Under the pieces are notes generated by a model. The model did no database searches and was not told the origin of the DNA. It saw nothing but the letters and a program-made list of their open reading frames with translations. DNA of 64,000 bases from Bradyrhizobium sp. 199 (lineage in GTDB: Bacteria; Pseudomonadota; Alphaproteobacteria; Rhizobiales; Xanthobacteraceae): the NCBI RefSeq assembly GCF_023073355.1, contig NZ_JADPJI010000008.1, positions 682,001-746,000 on the forward strand. The letters are read 5' to 3'. Position numbers and translations under genes: made by a program. Within the stretch, counting starts at the first letter, position 1. Each line of letters opens with the position of its first letter. Shown one piece after another: positions 43,550 to 51,999 of the stretch.

Positions 43550-45997
43550 TCACTCTCCGGCGCCAACTGCCGAGACCGAGACGCGGCGGATGCCCAGGCC
43601 GAGCGAGCGTTTATCGGGGCTCGCCGGATCGACATCGCACGGTCGCAGCGGCTTACAGCCCTCTAGATGAAGACGGAGCCGATCGGAGCGCAGCCGCAGC
43701 ACCCGAGCCGGTAGGCGCGCTTCGAGCACGACTGCGCTGCCCTCCTGTCTGCGCTCGGTCTCCAAGGCAACGCTGTTCGCATGCAACACGGCCTCCTGGA
43801 TTGCCGCCGGTGAGATCGCATGCACCACTTCCCAGCGCACCACGTAATCACCGGGCTCGGCTGGCCGAAAATCCAACCACGCTGTCGGCTCCAGCCCGGT
43901 CCATGCGAATTTGGTGGTGCCGTCGTTTTCGAGCAGATGCCATCCCATACCCGGTATGGGCCGGTCGAACTCGAACACATGCTCAAGCGGCAACGATGCC
44001 AGCCAGTCTGCATCGGGCTCGTCGCTGGGCGGGCTGGCATAGCGGTTGAAGCCCATTCGGTCCTCGCCGGCGACCAACACACATGGGAATGGCTCGCTGA
44101 CCTTGACGATCGGTACGGTCACACGGATTGCGAGCCCCAGACGGTTCTCGGTGGTGCGGTTGGGATTTGAGTGATGCAGCAGACGTTCGGTGAACAGAAA
44201 AAACTGACCCGACTTCAGCGGCAGCGAGACTTTCTTGGCTTCGTCCACATAGCGGGGGTCTGACGCAATCCCGCCAAATCGCAGGCTAAGGTCGGGGTTG
44301 GTATCTGTCACGGGCGGAATGATCTGGCGGTGCGAACCGGGGATCACCTGGACGCAGCCGTTCTCTTCGGTGGCTGGCCCGATCGCGAGCCAGGCCGAGA
44401 TATTGAGAACCGGCTCCATGTTCCAGTTGTAGTGGTCCTGATGCCACGGATATTCCTCGAGGTGGCTGGGTTCGGCTGGCGGCTTGTTGAACAAGTTCGA
44501 ATTCCAGAGAACCAGATCAGGTCCATAGATAGAAGCCATGCGGCCGAGTATCTCCGGCGAAGAGCAAAGGTCGGAAACGGTCCGGCTATCGAGATGCCGC
44601 ACCCGCAAGCCGAAGGGACAATAGCGCGAAGGGGTAGTTAGCACGCGTTCAAGAATCGTCTGCCGCACTTGCTGCATGTAATCCGGACTGAACGCGGTAA
44701 ACGGTCCGAGATAACCCTGCCGCCGGAATGTTTCGATTTCTTCCTCGGAGAGTGACGGCAGGTGGGCTCGCTGCATCTTCCTTGGTGTCTCCGAAGGCTT
44801 CGCCGTTGCGGCTGGGAATAGTGTAGCAGAATTGAGTTGTATGTCCCACTCAGCTGCCGGCTCTGCGATCGCGTCAGCGGGGCCAACGAGGTCATGCAGG
44901 CGTTGGTACACACGATGGCATTTCGCGATCTGTTGCTCGGTGGCCCGCAACAAAGCTCCACGTACCGTAGGCGCCTCTCGCCAAGCTTCAGAGACCGCCT
45001 CAGTCAGCACGTCCTTGGTCTCTGCACGGCCCAATTCCACAATGCGCAGCCCAATTCCTGAAAAGCCGGCCTGCAATCCGCGGAACTTCGACCGATAATG
45101 CGGCGAGGCAACCATTGCCACCACGGAGACCCCCTGCGCCAGGGCAAATACCGCAGCGTGGTAACTGCCCGTGACGACGATGCGGCAATCGCCGGCACGA
45201 GCGACGATTTCCGCAGGATCATCAACCCCGCGGCGATCATCGACCCGGTCCGCCAGATCGCCGATCAGTTCGCGGATAGCATCAATATCGGAGGGGCCCG
45301 AGACCGAAATCGGAATGGGGACGAGTGGTGCATGGATATCCGCCACCGCGGCATGCAGCATTTTGCCTAAATCGGCTATGGTGCCGAGGCCGACCCCGGC
45401 GTATTCAGCGCATCGGATGTTGATGCCTAGCCCCGAGGCCAACTTGGCTGGGCGCTTGCAGAATGCAAATTCGAGCGCCTCGTCGCCCGCGATCAGCAGC
45501 CGGTTCATGTGAACGCCCATGGAGAGGAGCACGTCCCGGCTTTGCGCGGGCTCGCGGCAGGCTACCAATCCGATCTTCGGCAGAACCTCCAGCATCTTTG
45601 AGGCGAGCGAACGGTCGCTTATCGGCTCGAACCCGCAACTCAATATCGCGGTAGGTTTACCAAGCTGCAAGCCAGCCTCAAGCGTTTCGAGCACCGCGCG
45701 AGCGTGAGAGGCAAAACTGTCGGTGAAGTATCCGCCGCCCGTCGCTAGCACGAGGTCTGAGTTGCTTAGGGCTCTACTCCGGCCGGCAGCGTCGGAAGCG
45801 AGGATCGGGGTAACGCCATCGCGTTGCGGCGCCCCCACGCCGCCCTCACCAGTGACCCAACAGATCTCGCAGCCCGGCCAGGTGGCGCGAAGCTTTGCGG
45901 CTATGCTAAGGAATATCGCGCGGTCGCCGTGATTGCTGTTATCCGCGAAATAATTCCCGGACTCGACGAAAACCCTAATGGTCATTCTTGCCGACAT
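43550..45997 (-). CDS. fusion: polysaccharide pyruvyl transferase + phytanoyl-CoA dioxygenase-like + C-terminal beta module
   Basis: An 815-residue protein with three parts. Residues 1-380 form a pyruvyl transferase domain: ESGNYFADNSNHGDRAIF, VLATGGGYFTDSF, GDEALEFAF and TGSYHAAVFALAQGVSVVA. Residues about 405-660 form a phytanoyl-CoA dioxygenase (PhyH) domain: EEEIETFRRQGYLGPF, then iron ligands His519 and Asp521 in HQDHYNW, and the distal His near 608/609 in LLHHSNPN; GCVQVIPGSHRQ and NRLGLAIRVTV are also family features. The last 115 residues look like a beta-sandwich (WLDFRPAEPGDYVVRWEV). Such enzymes use iron and 2-oxoglutarate. The fusion suggests modification of a glycan by ketal formation and hydroxylation or desaturation; that is inference. 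Its start could also be the Met four codons later. Confidence 0.85.
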   Translation of the reverse strand: MSARMTIRVFVESGNYFADNSNHGDRAIFLSIAAKLRATWPGCEICWVTGEGGVGAPQRDGVTPILASDAAGRSRALSNSDLVLATGGGYFTDSFASHARAVLETLEAGLQLGKPTAILSCGFEPISDRSLASKMLEVLPKIGLVACREPAQSRDVLLSMGVHMNRLLIAGDEALEFAFCKRPAKLASGLGINIRCAEYAGVGLGTIADLGKMLHAAVADIHAPLVPIPISVSGPSDIDAIRELIGDLADRVDDRRGVDDPAEIVARAGDCRIVVTGSYHAAVFALAQGVSVVAMVASPHYRSKFRGLQAGFSGIGLRIVELGRAETKDVLTEAVSEAWREAPTVRGALLRATEQQIAKCHRVYQRLHDLVGPADAIAEPAAEWDIQLNSATLFPAATAKPSETPRKMQRAHLPSLSEEEIETFRRQGYLGPFTAFSPDYMQQVRQTILERVLTTPSRYCPFGLRVRHLDSRTVSDLCSSPEILGRMASIYGPDLVLWNSNLFNKPPAEPSHLEEYPWHQDHYNWNMEPVLNISAWLAIGPATEENGCVQVIPGSHRQIIPPVTDTNPDLSLRFGGIASDPRYVDEAKKVSLPLKSGQFFLFTERLLHHSNPNRTTENRLGLAIRVTVPIVKVSEPFPCVLVAGEDRMGFNRYASPPSDEPDADWLASLPLEHVFEFDRPIPGMGWHLLENDGTTKFAWTGLEPTAWLDFRPAEPGDYVVRWEVVHAISPAAIQEAVLHANSVALETERRQEGSAVVLEARLPARVLRLRSDRLRLHLEGCKPLRPCDVDPASPDKRSLGLGIRRVSVSAVGAGE

Positions 45998-46674
45998 ACC
46001 GTGGTTGAGCGGCCCTGGTGAACCGAGGGATCCTATGGATCTCTCGCAGCGAGCGGCCTACTCGGGTTGGGAGGGGACTTGGTTTGGGCCGCAGGGAGAT
46101 CACTTTTGGACGCGGCTTGGACCCAGCGGCACAGCCATGAGACGAGTTGCCACTGCATCCCAAGAATCGGAGTAATCAAGAAGAAGAGAAACAGTAAGCC
46201 GCCCATTGAAGAGCAGCAAGGGCAATCGCGGCAGAGCAACCAACGTGAGCGGCCCGCGACCCGTTCGGGGACCGCGTTTGCGAGCTCAATGGTCGCCCTA
46301 TCTTCAAACCACGGCTGGGACATTTGTTTGCCCTGAACCTGACCAGATAACCCTGAAACAATTATCTCACAGCGCTCTGCTGGCAATGTGCAGGAGAAAG
46401 CGTCGACTTTCGAGCTGCTTACGAACTGACGGCAGAGCGGAAGGGGGATGCGAACAGGATGCCGAACAGGAGGCGATCAGGGCTGTTACAGCCCTTGAAC
46501 ACGGGCTTAGCAGGGGCGACGCAGGCGCGAAAAAGGGCGCACCGACTCGAAGCGAGGATACTTGAGGGTTCCGACCAGCATTGGGTGACAAGCTCAAAAG
46601 CGAAAAAAAGAGGAGTGCAATGATGCACTCCTCTGGTGGCAAGCCTGAAAAGAGGCTGTTGGCGTTCGAACCGG
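45998..46674. other. intergenic region left of the DUF5681 gene
   Basis: About 680 bases. A minus-strand frame at 46033-46209 would give MGGLLFLFFLITPILGMQW, a possible single membrane helix, but it has no good ribosome site and I do not call it. The right end holds the terminator at 46603. Confidence 0.35.
46603..46633 (-). terminator. rho-independent terminator, minus strand
   Basis: Perfect ten-pair stem GAGGAGTGCA / TGCACTCCTC with loop ATGA; on the minus strand it is followed by seven T. It lies 42 bases beyond the stop of the DUF5681 gene. Confidence 0.92.
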
Positions 46675-47094
46675 CTAGAGCGGATAGTAGTATCGATCTA
46701 TACTCTGCTTCAGCAAATTCAGCGCCCTCTTGAATTCGTCAGTCACGTCTTCCGGGAATTCACGCAAACGGTCTTCAGCTTCAACAATAACACGCAAATT
46801 GTCGAGCTGCTGCTTGACGTGCTCAAGCGTGAAGCGGTCCTTGCGCTTATAGTACAAATCCCGAGCTCGGGCGTCACCTGATACCGCCTTAATGACCAGC
46901 TGCTTATCTATAGCGACCCGCGCCGGAATCATCTCGCGCTTATTTCCCACAACGATCGGAACAAGCATTTCCGCGGCTTCGAAGAAATCGCGGCGAACCT
47001 GATCGTCCGAAACAGGGTGGGGCTGCTTCCGCGGACGCCCCTTCGGATTGCCGGTCGTCCCCTTTTCGTACTGTCCCTTGCGATTACGCTTCAT
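46675..47094 (-). CDS. DUF5681-type protein of mobile regions
   Basis: A 139-residue protein beginning MKRNRKGQYEKGTTGNPKGRPR, the NPKGRP motif that defines DUF5681, usually found in prophages and islands. The rest is charged and helical (VKQQLDNLRVIVEAEDRLREFP). AGGAG lies eight bases before this ATG, so I choose it over the longer open frame. A strong terminator follows. The function is not known; the basic N-terminus could bind nucleic acid. Confidence 0.8.
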   Translation of the reverse strand: MKRNRKGQYEKGTTGNPKGRPRKQPHPVSDDQVRRDFFEAAEMLVPIVVGNKREMIPARVAIDKQLVIKAVSGDARARDLYYKRKDRFTLEHVKQQLDNLRVIVEAEDRLREFPEDVTDEFKRALNLLKQSIDRYYYPL

Positions 47095-47397
47095 ATTTCT
47101 ACTCCTCAAAAACCAGTTCAAGGAGGCCACCCAAACGCAAATGGCGTGACCTCCGGGGTTACCAAATTCCTGCGAGCAGAAATTCGGACCCATCAGGCGT
47201 CACGCCATCATTTACGCACTACTTGCCGGGTTTGTGCTTCACGCAAAGCCCACATGGGCTCAACCGCAGCTCTCGTGCGAGGTGACTTCTGTATAGCTCA
47301 GATCAGTGATTTGATCAACGATCGTGCCCAGCTTCCTGACACGGCGATCGCGCGATTTCGTTGCCCAAGCTCGATCGCTCAGGATTCCCGAAATCAA
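47095..47397. other. intergenic region with an inverted repeat
   Basis: No gene seen. ATGGCGTGAC (47141-47150) and its reverse complement GTCACGCCAT (47199-47208) face each other across 48 bases, upstream of the DUF5681 gene. It could be an operator pair or a remnant end of an element. Confidence 0.4.
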
Positions 47398-48105
47398 TTA
47401 AGATCGATCTACAGGGTCAATTGCTGTACCAGTCCCAAGCGTGCGAAAATGGCGACCAAGATCTGCCCAAATCAACTCGACCGCTTGCAGGCCTCCCGCG
47501 TTCTTCGTCCCCCAACTGCCGGTGTGAGGAACGCCGTAAAGTTCGGTGGCGTCAACCCGTGTGGGCGCCGAGGGGATGCAGGCATCCCGCAATCTCAACG
47601 GCTCCAAGCCGAGGGCGGTTCGAACGGAATTGAACGTCTTGGCACCGAGGCATAAAGCCATGCGCGGCTTCACGATGTCGAGCTGAGGAAGCGTGTAGGT
47701 TAAGGCACAGTAATTCAGATCCCTTATAGGGACGCTACTGCTCATCCCGCCTGGCTTGATGAAGACCAGCACGTCGGTGGCATAGGTCTCGGAAAAGCTT
47801 AGACCAAAATGCTGGGCCAGCAGACGCTTCAGGTTCTGATTGGTCGCAAGATGCGCGTCCTGCCCCGTCAGTGCCCGCCTCGCGCGCATTATTGCATCGT
47901 TGTTGCGTCGGAGGTAATCCTCAGACGCCCAATCTTGACCAATAATCATGAGGTCGGCATCTAAACGACAGGCGGATTTGGTCCAAGGCACAACGAAGTC
48001 GAAGTCCCAGCTGCCGTCATCATACTGGTGCAGTTGATGATAGCGGCCGTCGGCCTCCGCGCGGCGCTTTGCAACCAGCATCGTCATGGCGGCGTGCTTG
48101 TCCAT
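47398..48105 (-). CDS. uracil-DNA glycosylase superfamily-like protein
   Basis: A 235-residue protein. ADLMIIGQDWASEDYL matches the first active-site block of the UDG fold (GQDPY in family 1, here GQDW). YATDVLVFIKPGG and KPRMALCLGAKTFNSV follow in the right order, and VPHTGSWGTKNAGG takes the place of the HPSP-type second block. It lacks the exact residues of families 1-5 as I know them, so base specificity is open. The ATG chosen (MDKHAAMTML) has GAGGAGG nine bases upstream; the longer frame begins 28 codons earlier. It lies in the accessory island between DUF5681 and methyltransferase genes. Confidence 0.68.
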   Translation of the reverse strand: MDKHAAMTMLVAKRRAEADGRYHQLHQYDDGSWDFDFVVPWTKSACRLDADLMIIGQDWASEDYLRRNNDAIMRARRALTGQDAHLATNQNLKRLLAQHFGLSFSETYATDVLVFIKPGGMSSSVPIRDLNYCALTYTLPQLDIVKPRMALCLGAKTFNSVRTALGLEPLRLRDACIPSAPTRVDATELYGVPHTGSWGTKNAGGLQAVELIWADLGRHFRTLGTGTAIDPVDRS

Positions 48106-48267
48106 TCTCTCCATCCTCCTCGACAGCCCCACAAGATCGGCACAAAATATTGCCGAACAGTAAGCATGCCGCTCGCTAAGCGACACCATGGCTTATGTAT
48201 CGAGCCAAACATGCGGTCGAGCGAAGAGGGCTGCGACCCTCCTTAGCCGTGAAGATTCTGGAGCCGT

Positions 48268-49578
48268 CTACTGAAGCGGGTCGGACCGGCGCTGCTCGGC
48301 GTCGGCGAAGGTTTCGCCCGTCAATGCCATGGTCGCCGGCTGCCCCGTATAGGCCTGCCAGCGGCGGATGGCGACGTCGACATAGAGTGGGTCGAGCTCA
48401 ATCCCGCGAGCCTGCCTCCGGCACTTCTGGGCCGCCATGATGGTGGTGCCGGACCCGGAGAACGGGTCGAGCACGATCTCGCCGCGGCGCGAGCAATCCT
48501 TGATGGCATCGATCACGAGTGCGGTGGGCTTCACCGTCGGGTGCATCTCGAGCTCGCTCGCGCGGCTCGCGCCAAAGCTGTTGATGCCGGCGTAGTCCCA
48601 TACATTGGTGCGGTAGCGGCCGTGCTTGCCGAGCTCGATCGTATTCACATGCGCTCCCTGGCCCACCTTGTAGACGAACACCAACTCGTGCTTGGAACGG
48701 TAGAACGAGCCCATGCCACCATTGCTCTTGTTCCAGACGCATAGATTCTTCAGCTCGGAATAGGTGTCTGCGGCCGCCTTCAGCACCTCGTCCATGTGCC
48801 GCCAATCCATGCAGATGAAATGCATGGCGCCATCCACACTCGCCTGCGCCATGTTGCCGAACACCACAGCCAAGAACCCGGTAAATTCGGCCGAGCTCAT
48901 TTCGCCCGAGGCCATCTTGAATTCGCGGTGCTTAACCGCGCCGAGCCCGCTGACATGCCCGTCGATCGGCACGTTGTAGGGAGGATCGGTAAAGACCACC
49001 CGGGCTTGTTCGCCGCCCATCAGATCGGCAAACGAAGCCGCATCGCACGCATCGCCACACAGCAGACGATGCTCGCCCAGAGTCCAGAGATCGCCGAGCC
49101 GCGACACTGCATCAGAACCGACCGGTGGAACCAGATCGCTGCGATCCGGCTTCTCGCGGATCGTTTCGCCATCGACCAAGAGGTCAATCTCGGCAGTCTC
49201 GAAGCCGGTCACTTCCACATCGAAATTGATCTCGGCGCCCATCAGCTCGCGCCAGAGCACGCGGAGCTGGTCCATATCCCAATCGGAATTCAGAGCGATC
49301 TTGTTGTCCGAGAGCGAGAACGCGGTCTTCTGCGCGGGCGTCAAATGGCCGACCCGCAGAACCGGCACCCGCTCCAATCCCGCAAGGCGGGCGCCCTCGA
49401 CCCGGCCATGGCCGACCAGGATCACCCCCTCCTCATCGGCCACAACGATGCTGTTGAACCCGAACTCGCGAATCGAGGCTGCGATCTGATGCAGCTGCTT
49501 GCGCGAATGCCGCCTGGCATTGGCCGGGTTCGGCTTCAAATCGGCGATGGGCAGATGGTCAACGCGGAAATCACTCAT
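48268..49578 (-). CDS. ParB-like domain / DNA N6-adenine or N4-cytosine methyltransferase fusion
   Basis: A 436-residue protein typical of prophages and islands. Residues 1-100 are a ParB/Srx-like domain (PIADLKPNPANARRH, VGHGRVEGARLAG). The methyltransferase domain has the catalytic TDPPYNVPIDG near residue 198 and the AdoMet-binding LDPFSGSGTT near 370, the beta-class order (motif IV before motif I). HREFKMASGEM follows DPPY, a feature of this branch. The target site is unknown, and no adjacent cognate endonuclease is certain. A fragment of a related enzyme lies at 43421. Confidence 0.9.
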   Translation of the reverse strand: MSDFRVDHLPIADLKPNPANARRHSRKQLHQIAASIREFGFNSIVVADEEGVILVGHGRVEGARLAGLERVPVLRVGHLTPAQKTAFSLSDNKIALNSDWDMDQLRVLWRELMGAEINFDVEVTGFETAEIDLLVDGETIREKPDRSDLVPPVGSDAVSRLGDLWTLGEHRLLCGDACDAASFADLMGGEQARVVFTDPPYNVPIDGHVSGLGAVKHREFKMASGEMSSAEFTGFLAVVFGNMAQASVDGAMHFICMDWRHMDEVLKAAADTYSELKNLCVWNKSNGGMGSFYRSKHELVFVYKVGQGAHVNTIELGKHGRYRTNVWDYAGINSFGASRASELEMHPTVKPTALVIDAIKDCSRRGEIVLDPFSGSGTTIMAAQKCRRQARGIELDPLYVDVAIRRWQAYTGQPATMALTGETFADAEQRRSDPLQ

Positions 49579-49602
49579 GAGACCTCTCCAACAGACAAGG
49601 TC

Positions 49603-49617
49603 CCAACTATACCATAA
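49603..49617 (-). promoter_or_regulatory. promoter-like element upstream of the methyltransferase gene
   Basis: CCAACTATACCATAA here and CCAACTATAGCATAA at 50882-50896 differ at one of fifteen bases. On the minus strand each contains TATAGT as a -10 candidate. Here TTGAAG lies 18 bases upstream of it. Confidence 0.5.
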
Positions 49618-49684
49618 TCTTTACATATACTTCAAATATACTCGGTAGATACATAGCCCGCGATCGCGCCGTTGGTTAATTCGG

Positions 49685-50209
49685 TCACCCCTTGATCGTG
49701 ATCTCAACATCTTCGGGCCGCACGCCAAAGGTGGCCGCCAACGCTTTCTTCGCCTCGGCGATGGTGAGCCCCCCTCGCGCCTTGTCAGAGCCGGTTGACG
49801 CGTCGGGCACCGGTTGAAACTTCAGCCGCTTGAGCTGGATTCCGAGCTGCTTCAGGCCGGCATAGGCGACCGGGTTGCGCAGCTCCTTGCGCCAGACTTC
49901 CGCGACCGCAACGTCGGCGAACTCCGAGATTCCGATGCGAAAACGAGCCTGCCCTCGCGAGTTTTTAGTCTCGTCGAGACGCGTGAGCGTTGAAATCCGG
50001 CCGACCAGGAATGCAGTCCGAGGTGCGATGCCCTCGGCTTTGTTTTCCCAATCCTGCCGGCGGCAGCAGACGAGATAGGGGCAGTGCTCGACACTCTTGG
50101 GACTGAGAACCCAGCCCCGCGACCCCGCGTGAGCCAAGATCTCTTGACGCGTCTCAGAGGTAAAGACGACCAGGGCGGCGTCATCGGTCTTGGTCATACC
50201 CAATTTCAA
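49685..50209 (-). CDS. hypothetical protein of the accessory island
   Basis: A 174-residue protein: a compact N-terminal part with ALVVFTSETRQEILAHAG and a CPYLVCCRR cysteine stretch, then GRISTLTRLDETKNSRGQARFRIGISEFADV, and a C-terminal AEAKKALAATFGVRPEDVEITIKG that resembles a small helical-beta module. I recognise no family. The start is TTG with GAGGA eight bases upstream; an ATG four codons later has no such site. It is ten bases from the TetR-like gene upstream on the same strand. Confidence 0.65.
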   Translation of the reverse strand: MKLGMTKTDDAALVVFTSETRQEILAHAGSRGWVLSPKSVEHCPYLVCCRRQDWENKAEGIAPRTAFLVGRISTLTRLDETKNSRGQARFRIGISEFADVAVAEVWRKELRNPVAYAGLKQLGIQLKRLKFQPVPDASTGSDKARGGLTIAEAKKALAATFGVRPEDVEITIKG

Positions 50210-50218
50210 TCCAATTCC

Positions 50219-50857
50219 TCAGGGCCGGTCACCCGCGGACTCATTCTGGGCGCCGTGAGCGACCATCATCTCGTTTCCGGCCTTCTGGAGCAAGCGGCTC
50301 GGCTTCAAGGATCCGTAAGCCCCCCGCTCGTTCCGTGCGCCGTGCACCAGCAGAAGCAGCTTATCTGCAAGCTCTAAGGGATCGCGCAGCTTTGCGGCCC
50401 TGCAGAGTCCGACCACCCGCCGCCGCTCCGCCTGCCAATAGTCCTCGATTTCCTTCAACAAGGGATGATGCTTGAGCGGCTCGAACAATTCCGCCGCGGT
50501 GCGCGACAGCAGCACCGCGGGCTCCATCATGTAGCCTGTCTGATGTCCTTCGTAGGCGAGCCATTCCCGCAGCTGCGACACAGGATCGTTCGGATACGCC
50601 TCGGAGCGACCGCGCCAATATTCTTCCGCGTCCGCAACCAAAGACTTGATGAAGCGACCCACCAACGGATCGCCATGGCCGAAATACTTGATCAGGGTGT
50701 CCATGTTCGTATGCGCATCGTGAGCGATCAAGCTTGGTTCGACCCTGATCCCGAGCAACCGGAAAAACCTGTCGGCGGCTTCGATCAATCGCTCCTTGGC
50801 GGGCTTTTCGAACTGGGTCGGAGGCGACTGTACCTTTTTGGGAGGCTGATGCATCAA
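50219..50857 (-). CDS. TetR-like helical protein
   Basis: A 212-residue protein. KERLIEAADRFFRLLGIRVEPSLIAHDAHTNMDTLIKYFGHGDPLVGRFI follows the TetR DNA-binding pattern (helix 1, then a helix-turn-helix with DTLIKYFG in place of xxLYxHFx). The remaining helices are consistent with the effector domain (DYWQAERRRVVGLCRA). No ligand can be named. It shares a promoter-like element with the methyltransferase gene and probably heads a small operon with the following hypothetical gene. Confidence 0.68.
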   Translation of the reverse strand: MMHQPPKKVQSPPTQFEKPAKERLIEAADRFFRLLGIRVEPSLIAHDAHTNMDTLIKYFGHGDPLVGRFIKSLVADAEEYWRGRSEAYPNDPVSQLREWLAYEGHQTGYMMEPAVLLSRTAAELFEPLKHHPLLKEIEDYWQAERRRVVGLCRAAKLRDPLELADKLLLLVHGARNERGAYGSLKPSRLLQKAGNEMMVAHGAQNESAGDRP

Positions 50858-51302
50858 ACTGGCTCCTCAGCAATGTATCCGCCAACTATAGCATAACTTG
50901 TGCCAATTCCCCAGTGTCGGGCCGGCGCCGGTAGCAGCCCGCGTTTGGCCGGCGAACGGGTGAAAGAACGCCATCCAGGCCACTGAGCCGCACCTAAACT
51001 ATTGTTTCCGCTTGAGATTTATATAAACCATGGGCGCACCGCGTAGGCTTCGCTTGAGGTGCGATTTAAAGGATTCCGGACCTGTCGATGTGCAGGGAGC
51101 AGACAAATCCCCTCCACGGCCTTCCCTGGGGCTTGGCGAGGCTACCGACTTTTTCGCTCATAATCGGGCACGCCACGATCATCCGCGGCCGCCGCCACCC
51201 CTGAACCCACCAGGTCAGGCGGCCGGCCTAAAACGAGCGGCCTAATCGACTACGCGAGCTGCCGCTCGCCCCCAGGGGGCGCGTCGTCTGTCGTCCCTAG
51301 AG
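50858..51302. other. intergenic region between the TetR-like and nuclease-like genes
   Basis: Contains the second copy of the CCAACTATA-type promoter element at 50882-50896. Short open frames here have no ribosome site and no recognisable features, so I call no gene. Confidence 0.4.
50882..50896 (-). promoter_or_regulatory. promoter-like element upstream of the TetR-like gene
   Basis: CCAACTATAGCATAA, fourteen of fifteen bases identical to 49603-49617. The minus-strand TATAGT would be the -10. The surrounding bases differ, so the match is local. Confidence 0.5.
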
Positions 51303-51818
51303 CTAACCGAACAGCCTGGCGAGCAGCTGATCTGCACTATCGAGACGCTCAAAGCAGGCCTTGCCCAGGTCGCGATGCATCGGGCGCTCGGGCTTCAGCC
51401 CGGTACTATCGCCGCGGGAGTGCCGGCTGATCTTCGAGCCCAGATCCGGCAGCCTTGCTCCCGGCTCGCCGCCGAACCAGAGGTAGCTCTCCAGCGCCAG
51501 CGTCCGCTGATCGACCTCAAGCCAGACCACGCACCCGCTCGGCTTCTCAAGCAGCCGGGTACTGACGGTCACATGTCTGACCGCGGACCCTGATAAGGTC
51601 GACTTCAACTGGACATGTCGAAGGATCCCGTTGGCTTCCAACACGATGTCGTAGCCGCCCCTATCGACCTCGCTCTTGAGCACCTCGATATCGTGGCAGC
51701 CCTGCTGCCAGCGGGCGGCCATGAGCTCTCCGAGAAGCAGATGAAACAGCGCCTGCTCGCGGATGCTCGAGGCGCGGGAGTGAGACGTAAGCGGATCCTG
51801 ATGCAGTTCGGCCAGCAC
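51303..51818 (-). CDS. PD-(D/E)XK nuclease-like protein
   Basis: A 171-residue protein. An early glutamate in SSIREQALFHLLLGELMAA, then DRGGYDIVLEANGILRHVQLKST, give the E...D...QxK arrangement of the PD-(D/E)XK nuclease core (related to DUF4365-like proteins). The C-terminal third has no known motif. The start is GTG with AAGGAG seven bases upstream, which fixes it well. It is transcribed divergently from a small XRE regulator, with palindromic operators in between; this looks like a self-regulated module and could be a restriction-type or DNA-processing nuclease. Function is inferred only. Confidence 0.62.
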   Translation of the reverse strand: MLAELHQDPLTSHSRASSIREQALFHLLLGELMAARWQQGCHDIEVLKSEVDRGGYDIVLEANGILRHVQLKSTLSGSAVRHVTVSTRLLEKPSGCVVWLEVDQRTLALESYLWFGGEPGARLPDLGSKISRHSRGDSTGLKPERPMHRDLGKACFERLDSADQLLARLFG

Positions 51819-51929
51819 TCTGAAACTCCTTGAGTTTGGGATGCCCGGCCGCCATTGCGCTCCGCTCACCGCACAAGTCCAGCGCAACCGGGCACCCCGC
51901 CAGCCAGCTTCGCACGGCAGAGTTAATAC

Positions 51930-51961
51930 TATCCTATTTTGGGATAATCCCAACCTGGGAT
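51930..51961. promoter_or_regulatory. two adjacent palindromic operator candidates
   Basis: TATCCTATTTTGGGATA (51930-51946, one mismatch) and ATCCCA-ACC-TGGGAT (51947-51961, perfect) share the half-site TGGGAT. They lie between the divergent nuclease-like and XRE genes and are the likely binding sites of the XRE protein. Confidence 0.62.
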
Positions 51962-51999
51962 CAGATTGATCGCCGCCGAATCGCAAGCGCCCGGCGGCC

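Noticed and set aside
46367..46642. 91-codon minus-strand frame
   Set aside because: It runs through a perfect terminator hairpin and has no ribosome site.
50890..50920. TTGGCAC plus ATGCT on the minus strand as a sigma-54 promoter
   Set aside because: The -12 part lacks the TTGC core and there is no enhancer-binding protein site or partner in view.
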